A stretch of DNA of 64,000 nucleotides from Astragalus membranaceus (GCA_039519185.1 CM076851.1:46854751-46918750); one strand, 5' to 3'; positions 22,901 to 36,737 are shown, numbered from the stretch's first letter. Notes: a model not told the origin generated them from the letters alone. Program-made: numbers and translations.

Positions 22901-25112
22901 ATACACCCCAACTTGAAAAAAATTTGTCCTCAAAAATTTGTCAAGTCTTACCTTATTGGAAAATATACGAATAGCGAGTCTGCATGTCGTCCTATAACTC
23001 CCAGGTTGCTTCTTCGGGTGAAAATCCATCCCAAACCACTTTGATAATCAGGATCGTCCTCGTCTGGAGAGTCTTTTCACCACACTCTAAAATCTGGCTG
23101 GGATAAGGCTGAACTCAAAACTCAACGGTTGACTAGGATCGGGAATATATTTTCGCAGTTGGGACACATGGAATACATTGTGCAAGTTTGATAAGGATGA
23201 TGGTAAGGCAATACGGTATGCTACTGTCCCAATCATCTCTATGATTTGGAAAGGTCCAATATATCGAGGACTGAGTTTCTTAGCCCGTAATGCCCTACCA
23301 GTACCAATGGTAGGTGAAACCCTAAGAAACACATGGTCCCCCTCATCAAACTCCAAAGGTATCCTTCTCTTGTCAGCATAGTTTTTCTAGCGACTCTGAG
23401 CTGTTTTCATTTTCTCCCTTATCTGTCGGATTTTCTTCGTAGTCTCTCGAACCAATTCCGGTCCTATCATTCGTCGTTCACCAACATCCCACCAACACAA
23501 TGGTGTCCGACACTTCCGTCGATACAACGCTTCATACGGAGCCATACCAATATTGGAGTGGCCATCTGTCTGCGAGTGATAGGTTGTACTCGTGAAGATC
23601 TTAGTCCCTAATGCCATGTTCAAGGCTCTGCAGAAATGCGAAGCAAATTTTGGATCGCGATCGGATATGATACTGGTAGGAATTCCATGAAGTCTCACTA
23701 TGTTCTTGAGATACTCATCTACTAGCTTGGATACATTATAGTTAGAACGAATCGGAATGAAGTGAGCTGACTTGGTTAAACGATCTACAACTACCCATAT
23801 AGAATCGTTACTGGCTTGGGACCATGGTAGTCCCAACATAAAATCCATAGAAATACTTTCCCACTTCCATTCTGGAACAATCAATGGTTGCAACTGACTG
23901 GAAGGCTTCTGGTGCTCTAACTTAACCTTTTGACAAGTTAAGCATCGAGACACAAACTCCACAATCTCCGTCTTCATCCCTGTCCACCAATACATTTGTT
24001 TAAGATCTCGATACATCTTGGTAGACTCAGGATGTATTGAGTACTGACTCTTGTGAGCCTCTTCCAACACTTGCCTCTTGATCTCTTCATCATTGGGCAC
24101 ACAGATTCTACCATCAAAACAACTACACCATCACTATCTTCAGTGAAACCAGGCAACCTTCTATGAGCTTGGAGCTCCACATCTACTTCTTGAGCTAATC
24201 AGAATGAATTCCTTAAAGAACTAGAAATCTGAATATGACTTAGCACTAATCGGTTTCTTCTAGGTCTCACTTTTAAATTGAGATCCCTAAAAGATTCCAA
24301 AAGAGCCATTTCATGAATCATAAGAGTGGCCGTGTGAAGGGACTTCCTACTTAGTGCATCTACTAAAACATTGGCTTTTCCGGGATGATACTTCTAATCA
24401 AAGTCATTATCCTTCGAGAATTTTGCCCATCTCCGCTGCCGGTTGTACAACTCCTTCTGATCAAACAAATACTTCAAGCTCTTGTGATCACTGAAAACTT
24501 TGAAATGAGAACCGTAAAGGTAATGTCTCCAAATCTTCAGTGCATACACAATCGCAGCTAACTTCAAGTCATGGGTAGGATAATTTTCTTCACGAGTCTT
24601 CAATTGCCGAGAGGCATATGCTACAACGTGCTGATTCTGCATGAGAACACATCCCAAACCCTTCCCAGAAGCGTCACTGCAAATTTGAAACCCCGGGGAG
24701 GGATCCAGAATGATTAGAATTGGAGCAGATGTCAAACGATCTCTCAGCTCTAAGAAACATTCTTCACAATCGGAGTCCCATACAAACGCCTAACCCTTAC
24801 GAGTTAACCGAGTGAGTGGAAGCACCAATTGGGAGAACCCCGGAATAAACCTTCTATAATAACCTGCCAACCCCAAGAAATTTCTTACTTCCGTAACTGT
24901 GGTTGGTCGCTCCTAGTTCAACACTGCTTCAACTTTACTAGGATCCACAACAACACCGAATTGAGATATCACATGCCCCAAAAACTTTACATCTGACATC
25001 CAAAAATCACACTTGGTCGGCTTGGCATATAGATGCTTCTCTCGGAGTCCATCAAGAACAATGCGGAGATGTTGCTCATGCTCCTCAATGGTCTTGGTGT
25101 ACAACAAGATAT
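22901..25112 (-). pseudogene. Integrase, RNase H and chromodomain remnants of the outer Ty3 element
   Basis: Minus-strand frames, in order from high to low coordinate: the end of RT (HEQHLRIVLDGLREKHLYAKP and FLGHVISQFGVVVDP, 25107-24913); RNase H (ICSDASGKGLGCVLMQNQ, 24735-24394); zinc-finger integrase N-terminus and DDE core (24100-23387, with MYWWTGMKTEI, CLTCQK and WVVVDRLTKSAHF); and integrase C-terminus (23356-23087, GDHVFLRVSPTIGTGRALR). The final, chromodomain-like part continues to about 22960 in a broken frame. It is a typical chromovirus pol with many stops. The frame is cut at 25112 by an insertion, and its upstream part resumes at 39741. Confidence 0.85.
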
Positions 25113-26361
25113 TGGTGTGCGAAAAGTTAATGTGCAGTATATACAGTCACAAACAAGTAGTATAAAAGATCGAACCCACAGGGATTGGATTAACTCTTGT
25201 ATGTTTAAGAAGATATAAATTAGTGCAGCTACACTACTCACAATTTTGGATATTAATGCTTAGGGAAAACAGAATGTAAATATGTAAGAAAATATGAAGG
25301 AAATCAGTTGAGAATGATAGTTGAGATCTCTTCACTAAATAATTCACTTTTGAGAGTTTTATGCTTTTATATGGTGCAGAAGCATTGAGTGCAGCTGCAT
25401 GAGTATGTGCCATTCAGCTACTTTCTTCAAAGTTTCGTTACAAGCTTCCTATGTCTAGGTTTGTTAAATAAGTTCACTCCTGCCTTTAAAGTACCCACTG
25501 TATCACCCTAAGGACTATGTTATCCTACGTCTAGGACTTAACATGGTTTTAACAAAATTTTCTTTATTACACAAGTTAACAAAGCCTTCATTAAAACACT
25601 TACCCTTATTAGTTCTTGATTTCTAGTTATAAACCATGTCTGTGAATATAACTCTACTTATTCTAAGCGATCAACCTTAAAATAAGATGGATGTAGTGTA
25701 ACACAAGAACCAAAATGCATACGACACTTAAAAGCACAATAACTTACTCAAAAGCTCATTATAAAGTTAGAACATCTCAACCCAAGAGGTTTAGCTCATA
25801 ATATGCATTCCAAGGAAAAAAAGATGAAATAAAACATGTTGATATAATGGAAAGTGCAAGAGATATCAATAGGGTAGAGATTACACTGATTGAAGTACTC
25901 TTGCATAAGTTTGCCCAGCAGTGCAGATGCACTGATTTCCTGCACCTTACTAACTCGATGAAGAAGTGAAGGAAGAAGTCGTCAATTCCTTCGTTACCTT
26001 CTTGCAAACTAACTACTAACTTAAAACTATGAAAAGAGAGTGAAATAAAATACAAGAAAGGAAATGAGAGTGGATGCTCAATGGATAAAATTCTTGATGT
26101 CGTTCAAGTGAGAGGTGGAAGCCTTTATATAGGCTTAGAGGTTTCCTTCAAGTGAGGGTTTGCTTGGAGATCAAGTTAACCTAAAGAGGTTAACAATGGT
26201 TACTTTTCAGAACTTGATGATGGAAATTGAGTCCAACACTCAACCTCAAAGAAAGGTCCAATCATGGATGGCCAGATGTCCCTTATGAATGATCCTTTTC
26301 TATTGTAGGTGTAACGCCCCAAAATAATTAGCTAATTATTTAGATAAATATTTAGGTATCC

Positions 26362-26398
<37 letters not shown>

Positions 26399-27644
26399 TT
26401 TGGTGTAATATTATATTAGCATTTGATTAAGGGGTGTGTAAATAAATATTAGGGGATGGAATTAGTGATCGGGCTTAAGCTGAAGGAAGCCCGCGATCCA
26501 AGCCCAAGGTGTAGGCGCATGAGGGAGTGTTAGTGAGGGTTGGTGCATTTCGCATAGGGAGAGGAAAAAGAAAGGAAGATTTGCGAAGAGGAGAGAAAAG
26601 AGAGAAGTCGCAAAATAGAGAGAGGAGAGGAGAAGAGGTTTAGCGCACACTCAAGGGGAGAGGAGAAGAGGGGTTCGCGTAATCCAAGGGAAGAGAGGAG
26701 CCGTGTTGCTGAGGTTACTGTAGGTGACTTGATTCAAGGGATTCAGTGCTCTCCAATGATTCTTAAGGTAAGGGGAGTCTCATAGTATAAAGGGTTATAT
26801 GATGGGTAGTATATAGGAGGGTAGAACCTATGATGCCTAGGAGTGGTTTGATAATATGCATGAATGAATTATGAAATTATATGTATGTTGTTGGTGTTGT
26901 TTTGAGTGTTGATGGCCTTGAGTGAATAGATGGTAAAATGTTGCACGCTAGGTGTTTGATAGAATGTGTAAGTGATGTTTAGAATGCATGTTAGATGTTT
27001 GACAAAATGCATAAGTATGTAATGTTGAGATTGGTATTTGGTGATTGATCATAATGAATTTTACTTGCTTATGGTCTTTTGTGCGTTTCTGGACACTGTT
27101 TCGGTTCTTCTAAAACTCGGTACTGTTAGGTTGATCCAAAAATTATGTGGCTGATTGTTTTTGAAAATAGACTTAATGCCGGTCGTTTTGGCACTGGTTC
27201 CGTTCAATTTGGAGTTGTGTAGCTCAAGTTATGAGTCTCCAAAGTTAGGTCAAAATTCTGGAAACAAACTGTGAGTAGGTTCGGTTTTTGTAGGTTTTGT
27301 GTTCCCAATCGAACTCCGTTTTGAATGATTCTTGTTTCATTGGAAAGTAGACTTAATTCTCTACGAAATAGGCACTGGTTTCACGAAATTTCATTAGGAA
27401 ATGAGAAAGAAAATTTAGTTGCAAGTTGGGTAAAGAATTCTGTCCGATTTTGGTACCTCAGTGTAGTGTTTTGAAAAACTGTACCAACTGGATACTTAAT
27501 TTGAAAAATTAAAATCATAGGCTGAAACTACACTCATAGAGCTTCCCAATGAGTGGTATTTTGTTAAAATCCGATATTGTTTGCTATTTTAATTAATTCG
27601 CCGAAGTAGGTGCACTGCTGTAGGAAATTCTGCACTAGTGCTGT

Positions 27645-27955
27645 GCTGCGCCAGGGCGCCATGTTGCTGCCCTGTGTGCGCCAGGTTGCTTGCTGTGTTG
27701 TGCCCAGAGTGGTGCAGGTTGCCCAGAATGTGGCACAGGTTACCATAGGGCGCCAGGTTGCTTGCTGTGTTGCGCCCTAGAGTGGCGCAGGTTGCCCAGA
27801 ATGTGGCGCAGGTTGCCACAGGGCGCTAGGTTGCTTGCTGTGTTGCGGCCAGAGTGGCGCAGGTTGCCCAGAATGTGGCGCAGGTTGCCACAGGGCACTA
27901 GGTTGCTTGCTGTGTTGCGCCCAAAGTGGCGCAGGTTGCCACCAGGCGCCAGTTT
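27645..27955. repeat. GC-rich minisatellite with GGCGC words
   Basis: About four 60-75 bp units combine GTGGCGCAGGTTGCC, CAGAATGTGG, CAGGGCGCCAGGTTGCTTGC and TGTGTTGCGCC. It stands out in composition from the AT-rich flanks. Confidence 0.85.
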
Positions 27956-27974
27956 TAGTGTCTATGTTGCCTGC

Positions 27975-28113
27975 TGTGTTGCTGTTTGTGTCTTAGTTTG
28001 TGACTGTGTTGCAGTTTGTGTCTTAGTTTGTGTCTAGGACTGTGTTGCTGTTTGTGTCTTAGTTTGTGACTGTGTTGCAGTTTGTGTCTTAGTTTGTGTC
28101 TAGGACTGTGTTG
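27975..28113. repeat. 63-bp direct repeats in solo LTR
   Basis: Two consecutive copies of the block GTGTTGCTGTTTGTGTCTTA...GTGTCTAGGACT, each with an internal imperfect duplication of TTTGTGTCTTAGTTTGTG. Confidence 0.85.
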
Positions 28114-28645
28114 CTGTATGACGCCATGTGCTGTCTGTTTTGGCGGCCAGGGTGGCGCAGTTTGCCTCAGGCGCCCTTTTATGTGCTGTTGGGCGCCAAT
28201 GTGTTGTGTCTGTGTTGTTGGTGTTGTTCCTAGGCGCCACTTTGTGCTACCTCAGTGTTGTGATGTTTTGTTGTGTCTAATAAGTCTAAATTTGCCGTTC
28301 TTGTTGTTGAGTCAATGTGACTAAATCTGGTTGTTGTTGTTGCTGGGTCAAGTATGACCAAAACTCGATGATGATGTGGTTGGGTCGAATATGACCAATG
28401 ATGATGTTGTTGACGTTGTTGTGCATAGCATGAATATGTTGTTGATTGTTCCGATGCGTTGTACATGGTGTCTCATGCATGGCATAATGCATTATTACGT
28501 TGATGTAGGCTTCGGCCATAGAGCTTTGTTCAGTGTTGATTATGAAGCCACAAAGGCTATTTACGTTGATTGGTACCACATGCATATACCCGTCGGTGTG
28601 GGTTGCATTTCATACATACACGTTATACCCATGGTGTCGTTGCTT

Positions 28646-28793
28646 GTCGTTTTGCTTATGTTGTTACTTGTTGGTGTTGCTCGTCGTTTTGCTTATGTTG
28701 TTACTTGTTGGTGTTGCTCGTCGTTTTGCTTATGTTGTTACTTGTTGGTGTTGCTCGTCGTTTTGCTTATGTTGTTACTTGTTGGTGTTGCTC
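28646..28793. repeat. 37-bp tandem repeat, four copies
   Basis: GTCGTTTTGCTTATGTTGTT followed by ACTTGTTGGTGTTGCTC is repeated four times with no differences that I can see. Since 37 is not a multiple of three, the repeat stays open in all three frames, which explains the overlapping open frames here. Confidence 0.95.
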
Positions 28794-29937
28794 CGTGATA
28801 GTTGTACTTATGACTGTTGATGTGCTATGGTAGTTATAGTTGCCTATTCTCTAGTATATTATCTATCATATATGCTTTTATGCTGTTAGAGACTCACCCT
28901 TTCTATTTGAATGTTACCGCTACGTGGCTAACGTGCAGGTAGTCGCAATGAAGACCAAGGGTCTTTTAGTAGCCGAGTCAGTGTCGTCTCTGATACGTAG
29001 CACCCGGGTAGGGGAAGAACACTGTTTTCAATTGCTTGTTGCATTAGTTGTTTTTGAAACATGGATAGGTGGTTTGAAGTATTTGAACAAATATTCGGGG
29101 TTGTAAACTAAGTTGATGTTGTTCTTCCACGTTTTTACTTGATTATACGTTGTTGGCTTTTGAAATGTTGCATGTGACGCTCCATTGCCTGTTTTAAATT
29201 TAATTTCCGCACTCTGATATGTAATAAAACGAACGGGTAGAATTGGGGTGTTACAGTAGGCGCTGCCTTTTGCAAGTTGGCATGTGCCTCCATGTGACTT
29301 ATGACTAAGCATGATGTCATAGAGGTGTTTATGCATTGGTATGGATTGAGGTGCTTCCAATGTTGAGTAATTTGTCTTTAGTGCAGGATGGTGCAGATAC
29401 ACCTAGTGCAGTTGCCCTGTTGTAGATGCATTTTCCTGGTGCATGTAACACCCCGTTATTTCTAACATGTAGAAACACCGAAAGTGCACAGATACGGAAA
29501 TTCAGAGGACACAGTTCCTGTTTAAGTATTGGACATACAAACCTTTTTCCGAAATAAAAACATCATCGGAATTCCATTACTTCATACCATAGAAGTTTAT
29601 CGGTTCCATACCGAATCGATTACAATACCCAAGTCCAAAAACTAAAACAGAAACATAAAGCGGTTCACATAACTCATAATCAATACAAGTTATACAACCA
29701 ATAAGACAACAAAAGAACAAAGGATCAAATGACTATGTCTTCAGCACCTCCAAGAGTATACCAACTACTCGTGCACAATAGTCTTCCTTTTTCCCTGCTT
29801 TTCTGAAAAACAACAAATATGGATAGGGTGAGATAACTTTATCTCAGTGAGTCCTACCGTGCCCCCTCACTGACACTCGGTTTAATTTAAGAAACCGTTA
29901 CAACCAAAGCTGACATAACAATTTCTTATTCATTAAT

Positions 29938-30260
29938 CGAATGCCGACCGCACAACAACTGCTAATCCCGGCAAATCGTGAATTTTATTTATTAATCGAA
30001 TGCCGACCGCACAACGACTGCTAATCCCGGCAATTCGTGAATTACTTATTAATCGAATGCCGACCGCACAACGACTGCTAATCCCGGCAATTCGTGAATT
30101 ACTAATTAATCGAATGCCGACCGCACAACGACTGCTAATCCCGGCAATTCGTGAATTACTTATTAATCGAATGCCGACCGCACAACGACTGCTAATCCCG
30201 GCATTCATGAATTACTTAGCACAAACCGGCCGCACAACGCCTGCTAATCCCGGTAACCCG
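29938..30260. repeat. 57-bp tandem repeat in LTR (five and a half copies)
   Basis: Units start at 29938, 29997, 30054, 30111 and 30168, with core CGAATGCCGACCGCACAACG. Because 57 is divisible by three, open frames run across it on both strands; they are not genes. The same array is present in the other LTR at 37247-37556. Confidence 0.95.
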
Positions 30261-30754
30261 TGAGTTGACCACGCCAAAACACATTCAGGGCCTAGGGTGA
30301 GGGCTCATGACTTCCCTTCCTAGTATGCTACTTGTCGGGTCGTCACCCAACGCAATACATATGACAATATGCATCAAGTTCTCGAGAGTTAGATAATTTA
30401 TATCTTTTCAATCACCTAATTGGATCAATTACATAACAATTAGATAATCAATATCTATATCGATCTATAACCCGTTTTGAGGAATTCACAAGTTAGACCT
30501 CCGGCATTATAATCATTTTCATTTGACATATATAGACATATATATTCACTCAATACATCAGTCGGTGTACTCACACGCGCACTAGGGTTGCGGTTTTATC
30601 GATCCAATGGGCTTTCAAAGCTCTTTTTCAAATCATGAGTTTAAAATAAGGTTTTCAGTGAGGCAATCTCTTTTTGAATGGTTGAGAAAGAAACTAGAAA
30701 AAGTTCGGGATCAAACGGAGGAACAAAACGAGAAAACGGAAGCCGGTAACAGAA

Positions 30755-30945
30755 CCACATGCACGACCCGTGCCCAGGGGCGCACGACCCGTGCGTGGTG
30801 CACTACTCAGGACCCATCTACCAGAAGGAAACGCACGATCCGTGCCCAGGGGCGCACGTCCCGTGCGTTCCGTTCTGTTTCCAATACTTCCAACCCGAAG
30901 CAGGCGCACGATCCGTGCCCAGGGGCGCACGACCCGTGCGACCTG
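30755..30945. repeat. GC-rich palindrome-like word cluster
   Basis: Six or seven copies of the word GCACGACCCGTGC or GCACGATCCGTGC (arms GCACG/CGTGC), mostly linked by CCAGGGGC. The same cluster occurs at 38067-38250 in the other LTR. Confidence 0.88.
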
Positions 30946-31714
30946 TCTGTTACCAGAATTTCACATTTTTCCCATTTTCGCTCTCCGTTCTCGTCCAATT
31001 CGATTTCTAATTTCAATCACCTGAAATCTAGAAAACTTCCAACTATTCCAGAATATATATATATATAAAGTGTTTCATTTCAATGATTCATTAAAATTCT
31101 CAATAAATCGTAAAATATCGTTTTGACTCAAAAACGCTTTTCGGTTCTAAGACTTTTGAAAACAGAAAATGTGACCAAGGGATTCCATATCGAAAACAAG
31201 TTCAGGATATCAAAATGCCCTATCGTGAGTAGAACTCACCGGTGCGTAGAAATTCCGAGAATGGAGCCGGAGTACGTAGGTGTTGATTCGACTCACACGA
31301 ACGCTCCCCGCTAGTACCCGAACCGCTTCCAAGACAGCCACTCTCTTCTATCCAATCTCGAACCCAGTTGCACCTCCACTCAATTCCTCCTTACTATCAA
31401 CCATGCAAGTCTGAAATCTCCTTCTTAGAAGCTTCCACTGAACATGCAAGACATCTATGGCTCAAAACTCCATCTTCTTCCTCACTTGGAGCTTTGATAT
31501 GCGAAAATGGCAAAAAGGGGTATAGGGAGAATCAGGTTTTGAAAGTAGGTTCATTGAATTCAGAATTGGAAATGGAGTGGGATGGAAGAAAAACAACTTA
31601 CATGCAACAAGGATTTCTAAGCTTCCTCTCTTCTCCTCCTCCACGCCCCTTCCTTCTCCTTTCTTTCTTTCTTTCAGCTTTTTCTTCTTTCTTTCTGAAT
31701 TGGGGAGTGACCAA

Positions 31715-31718
<4 letters not shown>

Positions 31719-31753
<35 letters not shown>
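31719..31753. repeat. (GA)n microsatellite
   Basis: About 17 GA units. The matching site in the other LTR (39082-39127) has about 22. Confidence 0.95.
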
Positions 31754-31757
<4 letters not shown>

Positions 31758-32200
31758 GCCAGGTGGATATATGGGCTGGGGGGTTTAAATGATGGGGAAA
31801 AGACCAAACTACCCCTAGCCCATTAAGTCATAGGTTAGGTGTCAAATTTTCTCTTCAATACTAAACTTCTCGATTAACCCGATTACGATCCGAAATTCCT
31901 CAATTCTTTCGGTTCGTAATTAATTATAACCTTCAAAATTATATTTTAATAACTAGGGGTGTGAAAAGACAGATTTGCCCTTCGGCTCCAATTCCTCATT
32001 ATTCTATGAATAGGCCACCCTTCAATGGAGAATAGGTTTTCTTGATAATTTTCCCGACATATAAGTCCTCGAGACACGACTAAGTATTCCCACAAATAAT
32101 TAATCGGTCTTAGGTATCATAGTACGAGTCTTTAAAATCAGGGATGTTACAATCACCCCAACTTTTAAATATTTTGTCCTCAAAATTGACAAAACGTACC

Positions 32201-35200
32201 TCAATTGAAGAGATATGGATATCGTGTCCGCATGTCATCTTCCAGCTCCCAGGTAGCCTCCTCGATTGAGAATCCATCCCAAACCACTTTGACAATCGGA
32301 ATAGTTCTTGAACGCGGAGTCTTCATACCCCGTTCCAAGATATAACTAGGATAAGGTTGAAATGACAAATCCGGTCGCAGGTCAATTGTATCAACACTCA
32401 AGGGTTGATGCAGATCGGGAACATACTTCCTCAACTGAGACACGTGGAACACATCATGGAGGTTCGATAGGGCCGGAGACAATTCGAGGCGATAGGCAAC
32501 TGGCCCAATCCGCTCGATGATTTGGAAAGGTCCAACGTATCGAGGACTGAGCTTCTTTGCTCGCAAAGCTCTCCCGGTGCCTATGGTTGGAGAAAATTTC
32601 AAGAACACATGATCACCAACCCCAAACTCCAACGGTCTCCTTCGGTTGTCAGCATAGCTCTTTTGCCGACTCTGTGCAACCTTCATCCTTTCTCGAATTA
32701 ACTTGATCTTCTCAGTAGTCTCGCGAACCATATCAGGTCCCAAAAACTTATCTTCACCAATCTCCCACCAACACAACGGAGTTCTACACTTTCTACCAGA
32801 AAGTGCTTCAAACAGTGCCATTCCAGTGCTGGAGTGGTAACTGTTGTTGTAGGAGAATTCGACTAACGGAAGATGGTCCTCCCATTTTCTCCCGTTATCA
32901 AGCACACAATCCCGAAGCATGTCCTCCAGGGTCTGAATAGTCCTCTCCGTCTGACCATCAGTCTGAGGATGATAAGCAGTGCTAACCAGCACCCTTGTTC
33001 CCAAGGCTTCATTCAATGTTCTCCAGAATCTGGAAGTAAACTTGGGATCTCGGTCTGACACGATACTCGTTGGAACTCCATACAGTCTGATAATGTTATT
33101 CACATATTCATCTGCTAACTTGGAAACTTTATAAGTCGAGCGAACGGGAATAAAGTGAGTGGACTTAGTCAATCGGTCCACTACTACCCAGATAGAATCA
33201 TTGCCGGCCTGTGACCTCGGCAAACCCATAACGAAATCCATTGAGATATCTTCCCATTTCCAAACTGGCACATCCAGCGGTTGCAACTGACCGCCCGGCC
33301 TTCGGTGTACTGCTTTAACCTTCTGAGAGGTTAAGCACCGAGAAACAAATTCTGCAACCTCGGCCTTCATTCCAGGCCACCAATACATTAACTTCAAGTC
33401 TCGGAACATCTTGGTGGATCCCGGATGTACAGAGTACTGACTCCTATGAGCTTCTTCCAATACCTGCCTTTTAATATTATCATCATCGGGAACACAAATC
33501 CTCCCATTAAAGCAAATCATGCCATCACTATCCTCGGTGAAATCTGGCGATCCCCTCTGAGATTGCAACTTCATATCAGCTTCTTGGGCTACACGGATTT
33601 GTTCCCTTAGCACACTGGCTATCCGTATATGCCGCAGCATTACGCGATCCCTCTTTCTTACCACCTTGAGTTTCAAGTCTCTGAATGACTCCAACAAAGC
33701 CATCTCGTGAACCATTAACCTTGCCGTGTGGATAGACTTCCTGCTCAGAGCATCTGCCACCACATTGGCTTTCCCAAGGTGATACTTCAATTCGAAGTCG
33801 TAGTCCTTCAAAAATTCGGTCCACCTTCTCTGTCTGTTATTCAACTCCTTTTGGTCAAACAGATACTTCAGGCTCTTGTGATCACTAAAAACTTCGAAAC
33901 GAGAACCGTAAAGGTAATGTCTCCAAATCTTTAGTGCAAACACAATAGCCGCCAACTCTAGGTCATGAGTTGGGTAATTCCGTTCATGCGTCTTCAATTG
34001 CCTAGATGCATCGGCCACCACGTGTTGATTCTGCATGAGAACACATCCTAAACCCTTCCCAGATGCATCACTGTAAATCTGAAATCCCAATGACGGATCT
34101 GGAAGAATTAGGATCGGAGCAGAGGTTAACCTTTCTTTCAATCCAAGAAAACACTCTTCATAATCGGCATCCCAAGTAAACGGTTGACCTTTGCGAGTCA
34201 ATCGAGTAAGCGGAAGTACCAATTGCGAAAAACCTTCAATGAATCTTCTATAGTAGCCAGCTAAACCCAGAAAGCTTCGGATTTCAGTCACTCACGTCGG
34301 TCGTTCCCAGTTCAACACTGCTTCCACCTTGCTAGGATCAACTGCAACCCCTTCCTGGGAAATCACATGACTCAAGAACTTCACTTCGGACATCCAAAAG
34401 TCACACTTCGACGGTTTAGCATAAAGCTTCTTCTCTCGGAGTACTCCTAGGACAAGGCGGAGATGCTGCGCATGCTCCTCAACTTACTTTGAGTAAACCA
34501 AGATATCATCGATAAAGACGACCACAAACTGATCTAGGTAGGAATGGAATACTCTGTTCATATAATCCATGAATATGGCTGGAGCGTTAGTCAATCCGAA
34601 GGGCATCACCACAAACTCGTAGTGTCCGTACCTCGTACAAAAAGCAGTCTTCGGGATGTCTAAGGCTCTTACCCTGATTTGATGGTACCCTGACCTTAGA
34701 TCAATTTTGGAGAACACTTTAGCACCTCGAAGTTGGTCAAGTAGATCATCTATCCTTGGTAATGGATACTTGTTCTTGATAGTGATTTTATTTAGCTGAC
34801 GATAGTCTATGCGCAATCTCATGCTTCCGTCCTTCTTCTTGACTAGCAATACCGGAGCACCCCATGGAGAAGCACTTGGTCGAATAAACTTCTTGGAAAT
34901 TAATTCCTCAAGTTGGGACTTCAATTCCTTTAGTTCGAGAGGAGACATCCTATAAGGTGCTATGGATATTGGCCCTGCACCAGGCGCCAAATCTATAGAG
35001 AATTCTACCTCTCATTCCGGAGGCAAAGAGGAGACTTCCTCAGGAAAAACATCTAAGAATTCATTAACAATTGGGGTAGATGATAAATCCAAATCAGCTT
35101 CGGTTGATGCAGACAAAATAACAATAAAAGCGTCCGCACCTTGGAATAGAGACTGGCTGGCTGAAGTTAACGAAATAACACCATCCTCTGTAGGTAGTGA

Positions 35201-36616
35201 ATGCTCAGCTACTTCAGAAGGAAAATTAAATGTACGATTGAAACAGTCAATCGTAATGTGATTGGAAGTCATCCAATTCATTCCCAACACGAACTCCATT
35301 CCTCTCATAGGTAGACAGATAAAATCAACAACAAAGTCCCTGCCTCCTATGGTGAGCAGACAATTAAGGCATAAAGATTGGGTTCGCACACGACCCTTTG
35401 CAGCAGTAAGGATAGATATTGGCTCGGATATAGGAGATACTATTAATCCTAGCCGTTCAGCACATGCTTCAGAGATAAAACAATGAGTAGCACCAGAGTC
35501 ATACAGAATATTAACAGTTTGATGAAAGATAGAACCTGTACCCCTTATAAGATTATCAGCTGGCTTGATGGTCTTAGCATCCAGAGTGTTGACCCGAGCC
35601 TTCCTCGGAGCATCAGGGGACTCCAAGAAAGCTTTCCTTGACGGACAATTATTAGCATAATGGCCCACCTCTTTGCAAAGGTAACATTGGTTCGGTCCCA
35701 CTTGACATTTGCCTTTATGAAATTTCTTGCAGACGTCGCACCTATTAGGCCTGGCAGAGTCACTTGACTGGATTTGTTTCCCTTTGCTCGAATTCCCTTT
35801 ATACCTAGGGTTCGATGTAGTCGACTCACTACTCTTTCTCTTATCCTTTCAGAAATCTTTTCTCTCAGCATACATTCTTTTCAGATCGCTCTCTGCTGAA
35901 TGAGCATGTTGAACCAAAGCAGGATAAGTGGTCATGGAATAAGAACTGAGACCTTGATTTACATCACCTCTAAGACCTTGTCTGAACATCACCATTTTCC
36001 ACTTATCATCAGGAGTGGTGGCCCCCAATTCATAGAATTGTGACAACCTCTCGAATTTTGCAGCGTATTCCCCAACTGTCATCTCTCCCTGTTTCAAACT
36101 CAGAAATTCCATCTGCTTGTCAAGTCTTTGGGAGTCGGGGAAGTAATGACTCAAAAATAATTCCTTAAAATTACTCCACTAAAGAGGAGTTCCTTGATTT
36201 TGAAGCATTCTACGAGAATTAACCCACCAAGTGTGAGCATCCTCGTCCAGAGCGTTAGCAGCACAAATTACCTTTTCTCCCTCATTGCATTGCAAAGTAT
36301 CAAAGATCCGTTCCATGGCATCTACCCAGAAATGAGCTTTCATTGCCTCGGATCCTCCTTTGAAGGTTGGGGGTTTCATCTTCAGAAACCGGAAATACAC
36401 CCTGTTGGGATCCTCAGGTGTTGGCACATTGACCGGCTCGGCTGGTTGTGGTTGAGGCATCTGATGCATCTGCTGCATTTGAGCCATTTGAGCCATCTGT
36501 TGTTGTTGTTGTATTAGCATCATGTCATTCATCATCTTTTGCTGAGTCTCGATGACATTCTGCATCCATTCTTGATGAGGATCAACAGGTGGGTTTCTCC
36601 TACCTCTTCCTGCCAT
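32201..36616 (-). pseudogene. Chromovirus gag-pol polyprotein, interrupted by stops
   Basis: Reading from 36616 down: gag starting MAGRGRRNPP with a Gln-Met-rich segment and the TFKGGSEAMKAHFWV capsid part; a CCHC knuckle CYLCKEVGHYANNC (about 35680); protease LYDSGATHCFIS (about 35490); RT (34990-34484) with YPLPRIDDLLDQL and the FVVVFIDDIL active site; RNase H with YSDASGKGLGCVL; integrase with an H-C zinc finger and DRLTKSTHFIP core; and a chromodomain-like end EEATWELEDDMRTRYPYLF. Stops or shifts lie near 36180, 35850, 35700, 35012, 34486 and 34293. The last 696 codons are open, so decay is light. The stop is near 32201, 50 bp from the LTR. It is a pseudogene as it stands. Confidence 0.93.
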
Positions 36617-36737
36617 GATTCTGCGAAGTATGCACAAAGTATTAAGTTGATCAGGCTCAATGTCTAATAGCATACTAAGAAAAATCATACCTAGAAGACG
36701 TAAAAGACTCTTAGCATCTAAGTCCGACTAGGTCGAA

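Larger units (their letters stand above)
26310..29255 (+). mobile_element. Solo LTR of a chromovirus, 2.9 kb
   Basis: It starts TGTAACGCCCC and ends GGGGTGTTACA, with GTAGG on both sides (26305-26309 and 29256-29260). The end region (AACGTGCAGGTAG, CTCTGATACGTAGCACC at about 28935-29010) matches the LTR end of the chromovirus at 58070-58150, so it belongs to the same broad lineage. There is no coding region inside. Long open frames at 27690-28820 are carried by tandem repeats. Confidence 0.9.
29444..32151 (-). repeat. 3' LTR of the chromovirus
   Basis: 2708 bp. It contains 57-bp tandem repeats at 29938-30225, GC-rich CACGACCCGTGC words at 30755-30945, a (TA) run of only about 7 units near 31053 and a (GA) run at 31719-31753. 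Confidence 0.93.

Noticed and set aside
27690..28833. Cys- and Leu-rich open frames
   Set aside because: Carried by tandem repeats in a solo LTR; several frames are open at once.
29933..30263. Repetitive open frames on both strands (also at 37242-37557)
   Set aside because: They arise because the 57-bp LTR repeat is divisible by three.
30607..31068. Open frame rich in Arg and Thr (also at 37916-38335)
   Set aside because: It runs over the CACGACCCGTGC word cluster in the LTR; it is open in several frames and has no known domain.
31368..31826. 152-codon frame with Glu-Arg repeat
   Set aside because: It crosses the (GA)n run in an LTR and has no counterpart in the sister LTR frame.
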